DNA of 64,000 bases from JABMNT01 sp048262655 (GCA_048262655.1 JBLXEY010000001.1:496001-560000); one strand, 5' to 3'. Positions 9,369 to 18,296 are shown, numbered from the stretch's first letter. The notes: generated by a model from the letters alone, not told the origin. Made by a program: numbers and translations.

Positions 9369-10973
9369 CTAAATTCCCTCTTGCTGCAGTTCCGAACTGC
9401 TTTTCGTTTTGTGACCGATGGCGGATGCCGCAACCAAGGCCTCTTCAGTCGCTTCCTGCCTCGTAAATTTCCCAGTGATTTTGCCATTTGACATCACCAG
9501 CATTCGGTCGGAAACGGACATGATTTCATTTAAATCTGATGTAACGAACAAGATGCCCATGCCTTTTTGCGCAAGGGTGTTCATGGTATCAAAGACCTCA
9601 CCTTTTGCGCCGACATCAATGCCGCGCGTCGGCTCATCCATTAACAATACTTTAGGCGACGTTAGCAGCGCTTTGCCGATAACCACCTTTTGCTGGTTAC
9701 CGCCACTTAAACTGGTGATCGGGTTATCCGGGCTCGCAACTTTGATCGACAAATCACGGATCATGTCCACAATCCCGCGTCGCTCAAGGGCCCCTTTAAT
9801 GTGGAACCCTTTTAGATATTTCCACAGGCTCGCAAGCGTCATGTTGTTACTAATTGATAGGACCTGCACAAGTCCCTGACGTTGTCGATCTTCGGGTATA
9901 AGCGACAACCCCGATCTGATCCGCTCACTAACATCAAGGCCACCCAAGTCTTGTTGACTAACGCTGACCGCACCCGATGCGGCAGTTTCAAGACCGATCA
10001 GACAATCAAAAAGCTCTGATCGGCCGGCACCCATCAGGCCATATATACCGACAATCTCTCCCGCCCTTAACGTCAGGTTTACGTTATCAACCGTATAGGT
10101 CCCGCTTTCGTGCAGGAGACACAGATCCTCGACCTCAAGCACAACCTCTTTTGCCTCTTTGACGACATGATGGTTCTCCCGTGAAGCAGACCCCACCATT
10201 GCCTGAACAATCCAGGGCACATTAATTTCTGCCATAGGCGCTTCTTCGATAAATTTTCCGTCGCGCAAGACCGTGATGTAGTCGCCAATGGCGACCAGTT
10301 CTTCCAGACGATGCGAGATATAAATGATCGAGACGTTTTGAGATTTGAGTTCTTCAATTAGGCGGAACAAGACCTCAACTTCAACCGAGCTGAGGGCTGA
10401 AGTTGGCTCGTCCATAATGAGCACTTTGACGTTTTTGGAAATCGCTTTTGCAATCTCAACAATCTGTTGCTGACCAATCCTCAGTTCCGCGACCAGAGTG
10501 TCGGGATTGATGTCTTGCTCCAGCCGATCCATCAAACGCTGGGCGATCTCGCGTTGATAGGTTTGGTCAACATGGCCATTTTTGACCCGCTCCTGACCCA
10601 GGAAAATGTTTTCTGTCACGTTCAGATTCGCGCACAGGTTCAATTCCTGAAAAACAATGCCTATTCCCTTGTCAGACGCCTGCTTAACCGACGCAATTGA
10701 TATCTCTTCGCCCTCAAGAATAATTTGCCCTTCGGTCGGCTGCTCAGCGCCGGCGATGATTTTCATCAAGGTCGATTTACCGGCGCCGTTTTCACCCACC
10801 AGGACATTCACTTTTCCTCTGTAAACGTTGAAACTGACGTCATCAAGGGCCGTTGTTCCCGGGTATATTTTGGTTGCATTCCTGACCTGTAGAATGACAT
10901 CGTTCGGTGCCTCTTCCGGCTGCAATGCAACCGTTTCATCCGCCAAATCTGAGGTGTGAGGAGAGCGCTCCAT
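9369..10973 (-). CDS. Sugar ABC transporter ATP-binding protein (RbsA/MglA type, two ABC domains)
   Basis: 534 residues with two nucleotide-binding domains. The first has Walker A GENGAGKST (about residue 60), a degenerate signature LRIGQQQIVEIAKA and Walker B VLIMDEPTSAL. The second has a degenerate Walker A GLMGAGRSE but an intact signature LSGGNQQKVVIGKAL and VLLMDEPTRGID. This asymmetry is typical of CUT2 ATPases. The ATG at 10973 overlaps the stop of the DUF2291 gene (TGATG); a GTG one codon earlier is the alternative. It energises import with RbsC- and RbsB-like partners. Confidence 0.92.
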   Translation of the reverse strand: MERSPHTSDLADETVALQPEEAPNDVILQVRNATKIYPGTTALDDVSFNVYRGKVNVLVGENGAGKSTLMKIIAGAEQPTEGQIILEGEEISIASVKQASDKGIGIVFQELNLCANLNVTENIFLGQERVKNGHVDQTYQREIAQRLMDRLEQDINPDTLVAELRIGQQQIVEIAKAISKNVKVLIMDEPTSALSSVEVEVLFRLIEELKSQNVSIIYISHRLEELVAIGDYITVLRDGKFIEEAPMAEINVPWIVQAMVGSASRENHHVVKEAKEVVLEVEDLCLLHESGTYTVDNVNLTLRAGEIVGIYGLMGAGRSELFDCLIGLETAASGAVSVSQQDLGGLDVSERIRSGLSLIPEDRQRQGLVQVLSISNNMTLASLWKYLKGFHIKGALERRGIVDMIRDLSIKVASPDNPITSLSGGNQQKVVIGKALLTSPKVLLMDEPTRGIDVGAKGEVFDTMNTLAQKGMGILFVTSDLNEIMSVSDRMLVMSNGKITGKFTRQEATEEALVAASAIGHKTKSSSELQQEGI

Positions 10974-11692
10974 CACTGTGAACCGCCAATCTTTGTCAAA
11001 TTTACAGGTGTAACCAGAATGGGGTCTGAAGGCTTTTTGATTGAGAACGTACCCAGAAACTGAATTCGTTTTCCGGACAAGTCTTCTCGGTCGAGGTCCT
11101 TTAAGACATCCTTTTTTATGCGGTTATTAAAGGCGGTAGAAATCCGTGCGAACTCGATTTGGTTGGCAAAAGAATCAAATGAAATGAAGGCCAGAGAATC
11201 GCGCAAAGATGAACCACGGATTACCGGGCCCAGCTGCAACACCAGGTCCGGTTTGCCATCTTCCGGCATGACATCCAACTGGGCGGTCGCCGCCTTACTT
11301 GAAAGGTCAACGGAAAGGACCTTTGCCTCGCCCTTTGTGATAAATGTCCATGGACTGCTTTCCGAGTTTCCTCTGCGACCATAGCGGACGCCAGCGGTTT
11401 CCAGATCAGCATCAATTGCAGATTTCAACTCAGGAAAAAATGCCGCTTTCTCTGCCACATAAGGCACAACTTTGGGAGACCAAAGCTCGTTAACAATCTT
11501 TACGGGATTAAACTTTTTATCGGAGAAATAAATCTCCACTTCCTTAGGCCCTGATTTAGAGTCAGCGTCCTCTTCCATCTTTACAAACTTGCACGAAGAC
11601 AAAGAAATAACGAGACAGGCTGCGACGACGAGGCGGCCTACGGCTTTATAATGCATAATTTCCCTGCTCATTCTTTTTACGCGCACGATCAT
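10973..11692 (-). CDS. DUF2291 lipoprotein of the sugar transporter operon
   Basis: 239-residue predicted periplasmic lipoprotein. An N-terminal hydrophobic segment ends in the lipobox LSSC (Cys about residue 34), and a soluble domain follows with PYVAEKAAFFPEL and LQLGPVIRGSSLRDSL. DUF2291 proteins recur between the binding protein and ATPase genes of CUT2 sugar importers, as here, but their role is not known; they may help capture or modify the sugar. The true start may be a later ATG such as MSREIMHY or MHYKAVGRL, which would still leave a complete signal sequence. Confidence 0.82.
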   Translation of the reverse strand: MIVRVKRMSREIMHYKAVGRLVVAACLVISLSSCKFVKMEEDADSKSGPKEVEIYFSDKKFNPVKIVNELWSPKVVPYVAEKAAFFPELKSAIDADLETAGVRYGRRGNSESSPWTFITKGEAKVLSVDLSSKAATAQLDVMPEDGKPDLVLQLGPVIRGSSLRDSLAFISFDSFANQIEFARISTAFNNRIKKDVLKDLDREDLSGKRIQFLGTFSIKKPSDPILVTPVNLTKIGGSQ

Positions 11693-11779
11693 TCCTTACA
11701 AATACGTTCCTTATCAAGAGGATTAAGCTGACTTGATAAGTGCTTCTTCAATGTGTTGCTGTAAGCAGTTGATCGATAG

Positions 11780-11812
11780 ACGGGCCAATGTGTTATGATC
11801 ACATCGGCCCGT
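11780..11812 (-). promoter_or_regulatory. Hairpin between binding-protein gene and DUF2291 gene
   Basis: Arms ACGGGCC-ATGTG (11780-11786, 11788-11792) pair with CACAT-GGCCCGT (11800-11804, 11806-11812), with one mismatch and a 7-base loop. No T run follows on the minus strand, so it is not a classical terminator. Such stems after a binding-protein gene often protect the upstream mRNA and give excess binding protein; that role is inferred. Confidence 0.5.
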
Positions 11813-11842
11813 TCGTACCTGCTAGATCAACCTGAAGAAACC

Positions 11843-12784
11843 TTACTTCAGAGCGAACGTCTCAAGTTGCGGCGCATTAGCAGCTGTAATCAGGACACAG
11901 TCCATTAACTGTTTTTCTTCCTGACCGGTTGATCCCGTTTTCAACCACTTATCAGCTTGTTCCACAGCCAGTTCAGCCTGACGATATGCGGGTTGCAGGA
12001 CTGTCACCTTAATGCCGCCCGCAAGAATAGAATCCCGGACATCATTGCTGCCGTCAAAACCGGCAACAATCACATCAGTTTTACCAGCGGCTTTAAGGGC
12101 AGCCCAAGCGCCCATCGCCATTGTATCATTTCCGGCAATAACGCCCTGAATATCTGGATGAGCCTGCAGGATGGATTCCATCTTTTCGAAGGCTTCTGTC
12201 TGGCTCCAGTTGGCACTTTGACGGGCGACCATCTTCAAATCAGAATATTGGTCAATGACGTCATGATATCCTTGAGAGCGAATGCCCGCGTTGGTATCGG
12301 ATTCTTTTCCGACCAGTTCGACGTAGTTTCCTTTTTCGCCCATCAATTTGACCCACTCTTCTGCACCGAGCGTCGCACCTTGGTAATTGTTGGAAACGAT
12401 CTGGGCGACAGCGATACCGGTTTTATTAATCTCGCGGTCAATCAAGAACGAACCGACGCCCGCTTTCTTGGCCCGTTCGATGGGTGCTATAGAAGCATCA
12501 GCGCCTGCATTATCAAGAATGATCGCTTTTGCTCCACGGGCAATCGCGGTGTCTATCAACTGGCTTTGTTTGTTTGCATCATCATCGTGAACAAGAACCA
12601 GCGTCTCGTATCCCAATGCCTTGGCGCGGGATTCTGCACCTTCCGCTTCCGCTTTAAAAAACGGGTTGTCGTGCGACGGGGTAATAATCACCATCAGATC
12701 GCCAGCCGCCTTCGCAACACCACCTGCCCCCAAGCCAACAGCCAACATGGCTGCAGCCGTAATCATTTTCAATTGGATTTTCAT
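11843..12784 (-). CDS. Ribose-type sugar ABC transporter substrate-binding protein (RbsB family)
   Basis: 313 residues with a cleavable signal peptide (MKIQLKMITAAAMLAVGLGAGGVAKAAG). The periplasmic-binding-protein type I fold follows: VIITPSHDNPFFKAEAEGAE, FLIDREINKTGIAVAQIVSNNYQGA, IQGVIAGNDTMAMGAW and VIVAGFDGSNDVRDSI. The double use of aromatic, Arg and Asp/Asn positions is like RbsB, but the sugar cannot be named. It is the first gene of the minus-strand operon, reading away from the long AT-rich divergent promoter region. Confidence 0.92.
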   Translation of the reverse strand: MKIQLKMITAAAMLAVGLGAGGVAKAAGDLMVIITPSHDNPFFKAEAEGAESRAKALGYETLVLVHDDDANKQSQLIDTAIARGAKAIILDNAGADASIAPIERAKKAGVGSFLIDREINKTGIAVAQIVSNNYQGATLGAEEWVKLMGEKGNYVELVGKESDTNAGIRSQGYHDVIDQYSDLKMVARQSANWSQTEAFEKMESILQAHPDIQGVIAGNDTMAMGAWAALKAAGKTDVIVAGFDGSNDVRDSILAGGIKVTVLQPAYRQAELAVEQADKWLKTGSTGQEEKQLMDCVLITAANAPQLETFALK

Positions 12785-13197
12785 GATTTCTCCCTATTTA
12801 GATATCTATTTATAAAAAGCCCTGCGTCGGAAAACCGAAGCGAAAGAAAAGCAAATTAGAAACAGTCAGCCGACAGTCGACTGAACGAATTTTCGAGTGT
12901 GAGACGCAAATACACCTGACGCCCGAAGCCTTAAACCCTTGAGGTCATATTGATTTTTATTGTTAACTTTATATTTCCTTTTTTTTCTTTTTTCGTCAAT
13001 AGAAAAAAGAAACGATACCATTTTGCTATAACATATTGTTTTATAACAATTTTAATTTAAAATAAGACGCAGAAATAAGATTTACGCCACTATTTATAAA
13101 TTTTACACTTTATTTTTGATTAGATTTCCATCAAAAGTAAAATATGGAAAGTTACAATTTTCTTTTATTTTCTTATTTCAGCTTGTTGAGGTCATAA
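12785..13197. promoter_or_regulatory. AT-rich divergent promoter region of the sugar locus, with inverted repeat
   Basis: 413 bases with no gene between the divergent importer and transketolase operons; it is much more AT-rich than its surroundings. It holds a perfect 11-base inverted repeat, TTTCTTTTTTC (12984-12994) and GAAAAAAGAAA (13002-13012), spaced by 7 bases. It resembles TTTC-type DeoR/GlpR operators. Several TATAAT-like hexamers are present on both strands, so exact promoters cannot be fixed by eye. Just before 13198 is GAGG, the ribosome site of the transketolase gene. Confidence 0.55.
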
Positions 13198-14046
13198 ATG
13201 CCTTTAAATGGTTACGCGGGACATACGCCCCTTCGGTTGTCACCAATTGAAATGGCCGAAAGAGCTAAACAGGTTCGCAGAAACATCATTCGCATGAACG
13301 CAAACGCAGGCCAGGGGCATACGGGAGCTGACCTGTCTGAAACCGATATTCTTGTCTCTCTTTATTTTCGGCTTCTGGAGGTACATGGCAATTACAGGGA
13401 TGACCCAGATCGCAATCGTTTTATTATGAGCAAAGGGCACGGCGTCGGTGGACTCTATTGCACCTTGGCCGAGGCGGGACTGATTGAAGAAGATCTATTG
13501 CTGACCTACCTTCAGTATGATTCGGCATTGCCCGGTCACCCGGTACGCCAAAAAACACCCTATGTGGAACTCAATACCGGTGCGTTGGGGCATGGGATGC
13601 CCGTTGCAACTGGCTTGGCATTAAGCGCCAAAAAAAGCGGGTCAAATTTCAAGGTGTTTGTTTTAACCGGTGATGGTGAACTGCAGGAAGGGTCAAATTG
13701 GGAAGCCGCGATGACATCGGCACAATACCAGCTAGACAATCTCATTGTGATCATTGACCGTAATACCCTGCAGTTGGCAGACCGGACAGAGAACATCATC
13801 GGCCTTGATCCCTTAGATGACAAATGGCGGGCCTTTGGTTTCGATACTCATATATGTGATGGGAATGATATTGCCGATTTCGTAAATTGTGTCGAATCTC
13901 TTGATATGTCTATTGGCAAACCCCACGCGATCATTGCTAAAACGACGAAAGGCAAGGGCGTATCTTTTATGGAGGATCGACCTGAATGGCATCACCGCGT
14001 CCCCAAAGGGGATGAAATAGAACAGGCATTGACGGAACTTACCTGA
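13198..14046 (+). CDS. Split transketolase, N-terminal (ThDP-binding) subunit
   Basis: 282 residues matching the N-terminal domain of transketolase. It has NANAGQGHTGADLSETD, then SKGHGVGGLYC, GALGHGMPVATGLAL, and the ThDP/Mg motif TGDGELQEGSNWEAA followed by IIDRN. It needs the next gene's product for a full active site. Its stop overlaps the partner's ATG (TGATG). Split transketolases placed next to sugar kinases and isomerases serve specific carbohydrate routes; the apulose-4-phosphate transketolase AptA/AptB pair is one described case. GAGG lies 7 bases before the ATG. Confidence 0.88.
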   Translation: MPLNGYAGHTPLRLSPIEMAERAKQVRRNIIRMNANAGQGHTGADLSETDILVSLYFRLLEVHGNYRDDPDRNRFIMSKGHGVGGLYCTLAEAGLIEEDLLLTYLQYDSALPGHPVRQKTPYVELNTGALGHGMPVATGLALSAKKSGSNFKVFVLTGDGELQEGSNWEAAMTSAQYQLDNLIVIIDRNTLQLADRTENIIGLDPLDDKWRAFGFDTHICDGNDIADFVNCVESLDMSIGKPHAIIAKTTKGKGVSFMEDRPEWHHRVPKGDEIEQALTELT

Positions 14047-15002
14047 TGACCAAAACCAAAAACGAAAACCATGATGTCGATCTGCGCGAAGTCATGGTCG
14101 AAAGCTTCACAACGGCCGCCGAAGCCGGACTAAACATTGCTGTTGCCGTAAGTGACTCTACCAGCACATCGAAAATCGCTCCGTTTCGCGAGCGCTTTCC
14201 AGATCGTGTCATTAATGTAGGCATTGCAGAGCAAAGCCTGGTCGGAACAGCCGTCGGCATGTCTCTGGGTGGCTACATCGCAATTACGGCCAACGCCGCA
14301 CCTTTTTTAATTTCGCGCGCTAACGAGCAAGTCAAAACAGACGTTTGCTACTCAAATACAAATGTTAAGCTTATGGGAATCAACGCCGGTTTTGCCTACG
14401 GGCCGCTTGCGAGCACACATCACTCCATTGATGATATTTCAGTTCTCCGGGGATTTGGTAACATTTTAATCTTTGCGCCTGCAGACCCCATAGAAGCCCG
14501 ACAAATATTCGAGTTTGCCTGGCGACATGTCGGGCCCGTGTATATCCGCCTCGACAGTGGAAATTACCCGCAGATCCATAAAGATGACTATCAATTCAAA
14601 CCGGGCCAAATTGACATTTTAAATCCAGGCGAAGGATTAGCCATCGTCGCCTCCGGAACAGTTGTCAGGGAAGCTGTAGACGCCGTCGCACAGCTCAAGC
14701 AACAAGGCTATAATCCGACCTTGATCAACATGTCCTCTATTCGACCTTTTGATAAAAAAGCGTTGATTGAAACACTGCAGACCTGTTCACAGGTTATCAC
14801 CGTTGAGGAACATTCCAAGCACGGCGGGATCGGAAGTCTGGTTGCCGAAGTCATTGCAGAAGAGCAACTTGGGCTGCGTCTGACGCGGCTGGGCATTGAA
14901 GAAGGCGAGTTTGCAAAAGCGGGCCCCCGAGATCAGGTTCGAGCCTATCACAAAATTGACGCTGCCGGCATTATAACGACAGCAAAAAAGGTCTTGGAAT
15001 AA
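14046..15002 (+). CDS. Split transketolase, C-terminal (Pyr plus C-terminal domain) subunit
   Basis: 318 residues covering the pyrimidine-binding domain and the C-terminal domain of transketolase. It has VAVSDSTSTSKIAPF, RVINVGIAEQSLVGTAVGM with the ThDP-activating Glu of the GIAEQ motif, the THHSIDDIS segment, and SIRPFDKKALIE with EEHSKHGGIGSLV. It forms an alpha2beta2-type enzyme with the preceding subunit and transfers a two-carbon ketol unit. It is followed 4 bases later by the FGGY kinase gene. Confidence 0.88.
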   Translation: MTKTKNENHDVDLREVMVESFTTAAEAGLNIAVAVSDSTSTSKIAPFRERFPDRVINVGIAEQSLVGTAVGMSLGGYIAITANAAPFLISRANEQVKTDVCYSNTNVKLMGINAGFAYGPLASTHHSIDDISVLRGFGNILIFAPADPIEARQIFEFAWRHVGPVYIRLDSGNYPQIHKDDYQFKPGQIDILNPGEGLAIVASGTVVREAVDAVAQLKQQGYNPTLINMSSIRPFDKKALIETLQTCSQVITVEEHSKHGGIGSLVAEVIAEEQLGLRLTRLGIEEGEFAKAGPRDQVRAYHKIDAAGIITTAKKVLE

Positions 15003-15006
15003 ATCA

Positions 15007-16500
15007 ATGGATAGGGATCTGATTCTTGCAATTGACCAGGGGACAAGTGGCACAAAGGCCATTTTGTTCGATGGCAAGGGTGGTTTGATCTCGAAAGGGT
15101 TTGTCGCCCTTCAATCCTACTTTCCTGCATTGGAATATGTCGAACAAGACCCCGATGAAATTTACCAATCCGTTATTGAATCCGTGCGGGAGTGTTTGCA
15201 AAATTTTTCTACAGACCCCGCGGAACTTAGCCGCATCAAAACGTGCGGCATTTCGAATCAGCGCGAAACCTTTGTCTTATGGCAAGAAGATGGAACCTTG
15301 CTCAGCCCGGCAATCGTTTGGCAGTGCAAGCGTTCGATCGACATTTGTAACCGCATTAAATCGAGCCCACTGGACAGTTTGATTTCAGAGCGGACGGGCC
15401 TGCTTATCGACCCTTATTTTTCAGGCACCAAACTCATGTGGTTGAACGACAATGTGGCTTCGATCAACGCGGCGATTGCCAACCGATCTGCACTGTTTGG
15501 CACGATCGATACGTGGTTGATAAACCGCCTAACCAACAGGCAATCCTATGCCACAGATTATACGAATGCTTCGCGCACACTTCTCTTTAATTTAGAGAAA
15601 CGCGATTGGGATAACGATATTCTGGCGGAAACAGCTCTGACTCATTTGAACCTTCCGTCGTTGCAGCCCTCATCAAGCCACTTTGGTGTCACCGATTTCG
15701 AAGGCCTCCTCCCCGCCGCAATTTCCATTGCGGGCGTTATCGGAGATTCCCATGCGGCGGCTTTTGGTGAGGGCTGTTTCAATTCAGGGGATGCAAAAGC
15801 AACCCTGGGCACAGGGTCATCAATTCTAATGAATGTAGGTTCGTCTCCCATACAATCGACTTCAGGAATGGTATCGACCCTGTGCTGGTCTCTCGAGAAC
15901 CGTGTCGACTATGCCCTTGAAGGCATTATTGTCTCCTGTGGTTCAACGATAAAGTGGCTCGGTGACCAGCTCGGTATTTTTGACGATGTGACGACGACAT
16001 CAGACATCGCCCAATCTCTTGAAAGTAACGGCGGTGTTTATCTGATCCCGGCATTTAGCGGACTGGGAGCTCCCCATTGGAAAATGGAAGCCAAGGCCTC
16101 AATACATGGGTTGACCTTTGCCTGCGATCAACGTCACGTTATTCGGGCCGGTCTTGAGTCCGTGTGTTTCCAGATAAAGGACGTTTTGACTGCAATGGCG
16201 GCAGACAGCGGCATTCCTGTCAGCCGCCTCAGGGTCGATGGTGGCTTAAGCAAAAACCGGTTTGCCATGCAATATCTTGCCAATCTCCTGCAGGCCGAAG
16301 TCGCTTCCGTTGGGTTTGAAGATATTTCGGCGCTCGGAGCCGCCTACATGGCAGGTTTGTCTGAAGGTATTTTTGCTGACTTGGACCAGTTATCAAAGCT
16401 CAATCCAATTGAAAACATTTTCAAACCTGACACAAAGGCCGAAAATCAGGTCGCTATGGATTACCACCAATGGCAAATACTTATCAGCCAGACAACGTAA
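15007..16500 (+). CDS. FGGY-family carbohydrate kinase (glycerol-kinase-like)
   Basis: 497-residue ATP-dependent sugar kinase. The N-terminal FGGY domain begins with LAIDQGTSGTKAILFD and carries CGISNQRETFVLW and AIVWQCKRS, as in GlpK. The C-terminal domain has GTGSSILMNVG, FSGLGAPHW and RVDGGLSKNRFAMQYLANLLQ. Despite the GlpK likeness, the neighbours (isomerase family enzyme, split transketolase, CUT2 importer) point to a ketose such as a xylulose- or apulose-like sugar rather than glycerol. It is the last gene of the plus-strand arm, followed by an unrelated riboswitch-controlled gene. Confidence 0.85.
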   Translation: MDRDLILAIDQGTSGTKAILFDGKGGLISKGFVALQSYFPALEYVEQDPDEIYQSVIESVRECLQNFSTDPAELSRIKTCGISNQRETFVLWQEDGTLLSPAIVWQCKRSIDICNRIKSSPLDSLISERTGLLIDPYFSGTKLMWLNDNVASINAAIANRSALFGTIDTWLINRLTNRQSYATDYTNASRTLLFNLEKRDWDNDILAETALTHLNLPSLQPSSSHFGVTDFEGLLPAAISIAGVIGDSHAAAFGEGCFNSGDAKATLGTGSSILMNVGSSPIQSTSGMVSTLCWSLENRVDYALEGIIVSCGSTIKWLGDQLGIFDDVTTTSDIAQSLESNGGVYLIPAFSGLGAPHWKMEAKASIHGLTFACDQRHVIRAGLESVCFQIKDVLTAMAADSGIPVSRLRVDGGLSKNRFAMQYLANLLQAEVASVGFEDISALGAAYMAGLSEGIFADLDQLSKLNPIENIFKPDTKAENQVAMDYHQWQILISQTT

Positions 16501-16666
16501 ATAAGCCTCGCAAGTTCTTTATTGAATTGTAATGGTCTGACGCCCCCCGTCCTATATGGTTTCACTCAGACCGACTATTTTGGACAGAAGACGAAAGCTT
16601 GCTTGTAGCCTCTTCTCTTTTACAATAAATGTCAGTGACCGCTCAAAAGGTTTGAGTGGCATATTA

Positions 16667-16808
16667 TATTCTCAGGGCGGGGCGGAAATCCCCACCGGCG
16701 GTAAGCATTTCGATGTAAGCCCGCGAGCGCCTTTCGATGGGTTAGAAAGGGTCAGCAGATTCGGTTCAATTCCGAAGCCGACGGTCATAGTCCGGATGAA
16801 AGAGAATA
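16667..16808 (+). promoter_or_regulatory. FMN riboswitch (RFN element)
   Basis: The closing stem P1 is TATTCTC (16667-16673) with GAGAATA (16802-16808), a perfect match. Inside are the invariant blocks of the RFN aptamer: AGGGCGGGGCGGAAATCCCC, ACCGGCGGTAA, GCCCGCGAGCG, GGTCAGCAGATTCGGT, CCGAAGCCGACGGTC and ATAGTCCGGATGAAAGAGA. It lies 77 bases before the ribH2 start. Downstream, TTGTCTG (16850-16856) pairs with CAGACAA (16865-16871), and ACGG/CCGT flanks the GGAGAG ribosome site, so FMN probably acts on translation initiation. Confidence 0.96.
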
Positions 16809-16885
16809 GACAGTTGGTCACGTTCCGCTACAAGCGCGTGTGTGCCCGATTGTCTGCCCTGATTCAGACAAAACGGAGAGACCGT

Positions 16886-17359
16886 ATGAATCAGACAGAA
16901 AACACAAAACACATCAACATCGCATATATTCACGCTGGCTGGCACGCCGATATTGTCGGTCGGTGTCAGGAAGGGTTTGAAGCCGAACTTGCGCGCCAAG
17001 ACACCTATAATACGACTGTTGAAACCTTTAAAGTTCCGGGTGCTTTGGAAATTCCCTTGGCTGCAAAACGACTTGCCCTAACGGGCCAATACCACGCTAT
17101 CGTCGCCTGCGGTTTCGTTGTCGACGGCGGTATATATAGACACGACTTTGTGGCATCTACAGTCCTTGATGGCATGATGAGGGTTCAACTCGACACCGAT
17201 GTTCCCGTCTTTTCAGCCGTTTTAACACCACACCAGTTTCAAGAAACCGATGCCCATATTAACTTCTTTAAGGATCATTTCCTGATTAAGGGCAAAGAAG
17301 CTGCTGAAGCTTGCCTGCAAGCCGTCGGCATGCTCCGGTCAATCAAAGACCCATCCTAG
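16886..17359 (+). CDS. ribH2: 6,7-dimethyl-8-ribityllumazine synthase, type II (RibH2)
   Basis: 157 residues. It condenses 5-amino-6-ribitylaminouracil with 3,4-dihydroxybutanone phosphate in riboflavin synthesis. Diagnostic segments are IAYIHAGWHADIV, TFKVPGALEIPLAAKRLA, FVVDGGIYRHDFVASTVLDGMM and VLTPHQFQETDAH. The WHADIV and GGIYRHDFV stretches match the decameric RibH2 of Brucella and rhizobia rather than the icosahedral RibH1 type. The frame is open upstream through the riboswitch, but the ATG at 16886 behind ACGGAGAG is the start. It is a single-gene unit under the FMN riboswitch. Confidence 0.93.
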   Translation: MNQTENTKHINIAYIHAGWHADIVGRCQEGFEAELARQDTYNTTVETFKVPGALEIPLAAKRLALTGQYHAIVACGFVVDGGIYRHDFVASTVLDGMMRVQLDTDVPVFSAVLTPHQFQETDAHINFFKDHFLIKGKEAAEACLQAVGMLRSIKDPS

Positions 17360-17375
17360 TTGACTAACAAAATCG

Positions 17376-18296
17376 TTAACGTTGGCCGTCCCTATGGGGA
17401 CGAAGCGCTGCGTAAACGGTTGTATGAATAGGTGTCGGGATGCCAGCCGCCTCTCCCAAACGGTGGATGGCCCCCGATAGCCACTCGACCTCAAGTCGCC
17501 GCCCGGCTAGCACGTCATTTGCAAGCGACGCCATGATCGGTGCAGAACTGTCGAGCCAGTCCAGGGTGCGCTCGATAATATCGGTCGGGAACGAAATTCC
17601 CCGTGCAGTGCCCACCGCAATGACTTCGCGCATGGCATCACAATAAACACGACGCATGATTGGGTCCGCACGCACGACACCCGTATCGACCCGACCGAGC
17701 GCCGTCATACAGGCGTTTGAAGTCATCAAGGCAAATTTAGACCACAGCATCGCCTGCACATCTGAGGAAACAGTCACGGGAATACCAGCCCCTTTGAGCG
17801 CTGCGGTTAAAGCCTCGACCCGTGGGCTGATGGTGCCATCGGCTTCCCCGTATTCAATGCGTGTAATTTGATTGTTCCGGCTAACCACACCAGGAGCCAC
17901 AATTGAGCCGGCAACATAGGCCGCACCGCCAATCGCGCGCCCTTCACCAAGAACACTGTTGACCATATCAACACTTTCCACACCATTTTGCAGGGTGACC
18001 ACCACAGTCTCTCTCCCCAGCATCGGCTTGCAAAGTTCTGCGGCCTCCAACACGTCATACATTTTTACACATAGTAAAATAACGTCGACCGGATCAACTT
18101 CGGCAGGGTTATCCGTGGCTTGGACCGGATCGATCACAAAATTTTCTTCACCAAAATCGTCTATATGCAGACCGTTCAGTCGCATTGCCTCCAAATGCGC
18201 GCCGCGCGCTATGAAAACCACGTCTTCACCTGCGCGGGCCAAACACGCGCCATAGTATGCGCCAATCCCGCCCGCGCCCATGATTGCAATACGCAT
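17376..18296 (-). CDS. Ketopantoate reductase family protein (2-dehydropantoate 2-reductase)
   Basis: 306 residues. The N-terminal Rossmann motif is GAGGIGAYYGACLARAGEDV (residues 7-26), the middle holds LCVKMYDV and TLQNGVES, and the C-terminal ApbA_C domain has MLWSKFALMTSNACMTALGR (the Lys/Asn pair that binds ketopantoate) and EVEWLSGAIHRLGEAAGIPTP. It reduces ketopantoate to pantoate with NADPH in CoA synthesis. panB lies elsewhere in this window (46324-47139), so this may be PanE, but such proteins are often paralogues acting on other 2-oxo acids. Stand-alone, convergent with ribH2. Confidence 0.8.
   Translation of the reverse strand: MRIAIMGAGGIGAYYGACLARAGEDVVFIARGAHLEAMRLNGLHIDDFGEENFVIDPVQATDNPAEVDPVDVILLCVKMYDVLEAAELCKPMLGRETVVVTLQNGVESVDMVNSVLGEGRAIGGAAYVAGSIVAPGVVSRNNQITRIEYGEADGTISPRVEALTAALKGAGIPVTVSSDVQAMLWSKFALMTSNACMTALGRVDTGVVRADPIMRRVYCDAMREVIAVGTARGISFPTDIIERTLDWLDSSAPIMASLANDVLAGRRLEVEWLSGAIHRLGEAAGIPTPIHTTVYAALRPHRDGQR

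Noticed and set aside
16556..16885. N-terminal extension of the RibH2 frame
   Set aside because: This stretch is the FMN riboswitch and leader; the ATG at 16886 has the ribosome site and matches the family start.
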